This document shows, one piece after another, positions 63,033-64,000 of a DNA stretch of 64,000 nucleotides. Source of the stretch: Micromonospora avicenniae (GTDB lineage: Bacteria; Actinomycetota; Actinomycetes; Mycobacteriales; Micromonosporaceae); the NCBI RefSeq assembly GCF_900156065.1, contig NZ_FTNF01000011.1:124001-188000 (forward strand), in the 5' to 3' direction. The notes below the pieces were generated by a model, which was not told the DNA's origin, did not search any database, and saw only the letters and a program-made list of their open reading frames with translations. How positions within the stretch are numbered: position 1 is the first letter of the stretch; each line of letters opens with the position of its first letter. The translations under genes were made by a program, and so were the position numbers.

Positions 63033-63632
63033 ATGAACGACAGTGAACGCGAACAGGCCCTGCTCACCGCCCTCACCACCGAACACTTCGTGCTGCAGAC
63101 CTCCCGCAGCGCGACGGTCACCGAGTCGGTTGGCCGGGCCACGATCTTCCTGTCGCTGCTCTCCGCCGCGCTGATCGGACTCGGTTTCGTCTCCGGCACC
63201 GGCGCGCTGGTCCGTCCCTACCTCGGGGCGGTGCTGCCCACCTTGGTGGTCACCGGTGTGCTCACGTTCCTGCGGCTCGTGCAGAACATGGTGGAGAACG
63301 AGGTGGATCTGGAACGGATGCAGCGCATCCGGGCCTACTACCACGAGCGGTTCGCCGCCGGGCAGGAGTTCTTCATCGACGCGGTGTCGGGTGCCGGCAC
63401 CGCGCAGGCCACCTGGTCCGCCGTCGGTAGCCGGCCGGGTCGCGCCCAGTTGCTGCTCACCACGGCGTTGATGGTGGGGGCGGTGAACGCGCTGCTGTTC
63501 GGGCTCGGGGTGACGCTGCTGACCGCGCTCGCGGGCCTGCCCACCGGGCCTGCCATCGGTGTCGGCTCCGCAGTGGCGCTGCTGGCCTTCGCCGCGCAGT
63601 TCGCCTATGTCGCCCGGGCGTCGACGGCGTAG
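63033..63632 (+). CDS. Four-helix membrane protein of unknown function
   Basis: 199 residues, family not recognised. A polar N-terminus (NDSEREQALLTALTTEHFVL) precedes two helices (ATIFLSLLSAALIGLGFV; LGAVLPTLVVTGVLTFL), a charged middle (VENEVDLERMQRIRAYYHER), then two helices to the end. Likely both termini face the cytoplasm. ATG 63033; the start region shares 175 bp with the divergent PLD-like gene. Confidence 0.65.
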   Translation: MNDSEREQALLTALTTEHFVLQTSRSATVTESVGRATIFLSLLSAALIGLGFVSGTGALVRPYLGAVLPTLVVTGVLTFLRLVQNMVENEVDLERMQRIRAYYHERFAAGQEFFIDAVSGAGTAQATWSAVGSRPGRAQLLLTTALMVGAVNALLFGLGVTLLTALAGLPTGPAIGVGSAVALLAFAAQFAYVARASTA

Positions 63633-63703
63633 GTCTAGCGCGCCCGGCACGCTGCCCGCCCCAACGTCGCCCCGACCGCGCCCCGGCCCAGCTGCGAGCG
63701 CGT

Positions 63704-63719
63704 CGCCTGAGCTCAGGCG
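63704..63719. other. 16-bp perfect palindrome over the SDR stop codon
   Basis: CGCCTGAGCTCAGGCG, self-complementary, includes the stop codon of the minus-strand SDR gene (63713-63715). Could be a protein site, part of a terminator or chance. Confidence 0.35.
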
Positions 63720-64000
63720 GGTTCCACCCGTCGCCAGTCGTTCGAGGTGAGCGCGGCGGCCTGCGGGCCCATCATCAGCATCCCGCCGTCCACCGGCCAG
63801 GAGGCGCCGGTGACGTACGCGGCCGCGGGGGAGGCGAGCAGCGCGACCACCGCGGCGACCTCCCGGGCGTCGCCCGGGCGGCCCACCGGCACGCCCGGCC
63901 GCTCCTGGGTGGCGGGGTCGACGTCCTCCTGCCCGGTCATCGGGGTGGAGATCTCGCCCGGCGCGACCGCGTTGACGGTGATCCCGTCGGCGGCCAACTC
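63713..64000 (-). CDS. SDR-family oxidoreductase, 3' part only
   Basis: C-terminal 95 codons of a classical SDR entering from the right edge. DGITVNAVAPGEISTPMT is the conserved NAVxPG region, GRPGDAREVAAVVALLAS and YVTGASWPVDGGMLMM the C-terminal motif. The catalytic Tyr-Lys and cofactor motif lie outside the window. Substrate unknown. Confidence 0.88.
   Translation of the reverse strand, partial: ELAADGITVNAVAPGEISTPMTGQEDVDPATQERPGVPVGRPGDAREVAAVVALLASPAAAYVTGASWPVDGGMLMMGPQAAALTSNDWRRVEPA

Overview
The window is very GC-rich DNA with third-position G/C bias, many GTG starts, ATGA/GTGA gene overlaps and purine-rich ribosome binding sites. It carries a complete hopanoid operon, a class F sortase, a Tat-exported amidase and LacI-type sugar control. 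This points to a filamentous actinomycete, most probably of the Micromonosporaceae (inference from gene content and style; no taxonomic marker gene is present). No rRNA, tRNA, CRISPR array, transposase or phage gene was seen, so it looks like ordinary chromosome.

Left part (1-12.6 kb): the 5' portion of a secreted GH3 beta-N-acetylhexosaminidase; a class III CoA-transferase divergent from a glycolate-to-malate operon (aceB-glcD-glcE-glcF); a convergent Nramp-like transporter without the canonical metal motif; a lipid kinase of the diacylglycerol kinase family; a HAD hydrolase; and a beta-hydroxyacid dehydrogenase. Glycolate is oxidised to glyoxylate by GlcDEF and condensed with acetyl-CoA by malate synthase.

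Hopanoid operon (12.6-23.3 kb): dxs, hpnC, hpnD, hpnE, a polyprenyl diphosphate synthase, shc, an HpnG-IspH fusion and hpnH, seven of them translationally coupled. It joins the entry and exit enzymes of the MEP pathway to squalene synthesis, cyclisation and extended-hopanoid side-chain formation. It ends in a nested hairpin facing a two-gene operon of an SDR and a glycosyltransferase-WS/DGAT acyltransferase fusion, which is a candidate undescribed glycolipid-acylating enzyme.

27-31.3 kb holds two DMT-type membrane proteins (one with a structured upstream region), a MOSC protein, a small acetyltransferase and an aminoglycoside-type nucleotidyltransferase.

31.3-45.9 kb is a sugar-utilisation locus: GH35 divergent from lacI; lacI followed by a peptide/oligosaccharide-type ABC importer (lipoprotein, two permeases, fused double ATPase); then, convergent across a bidirectional terminator, an operon of two GH39-like enzymes and a GH13. 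Two near-identical 17-bp palindromic operators lie in front of GH35/lacI and of the GH39 operon, 12 kb apart, so one LacI protein probably controls the whole block.

46-64 kb is mixed housekeeping and accessory genes: GNAT and VOC proteins, a peptidoglycan amidase, an RraA-like protein, a slipin, an MscS-related membrane protein with Thr-Gln repeats, an MFS exporter behind a 5-codon leader ORF and hairpin, YchJ-like, SGNH hydrolase, MBL-fold hydrolase, class F sortase with a probable surface substrate, a lone lycopene cyclase, ASCH protein, RNase HI, a YkgJ-pentapeptide fusion, a PLD-like membrane protein divergent from a small membrane protein, and a partial SDR at the right edge.
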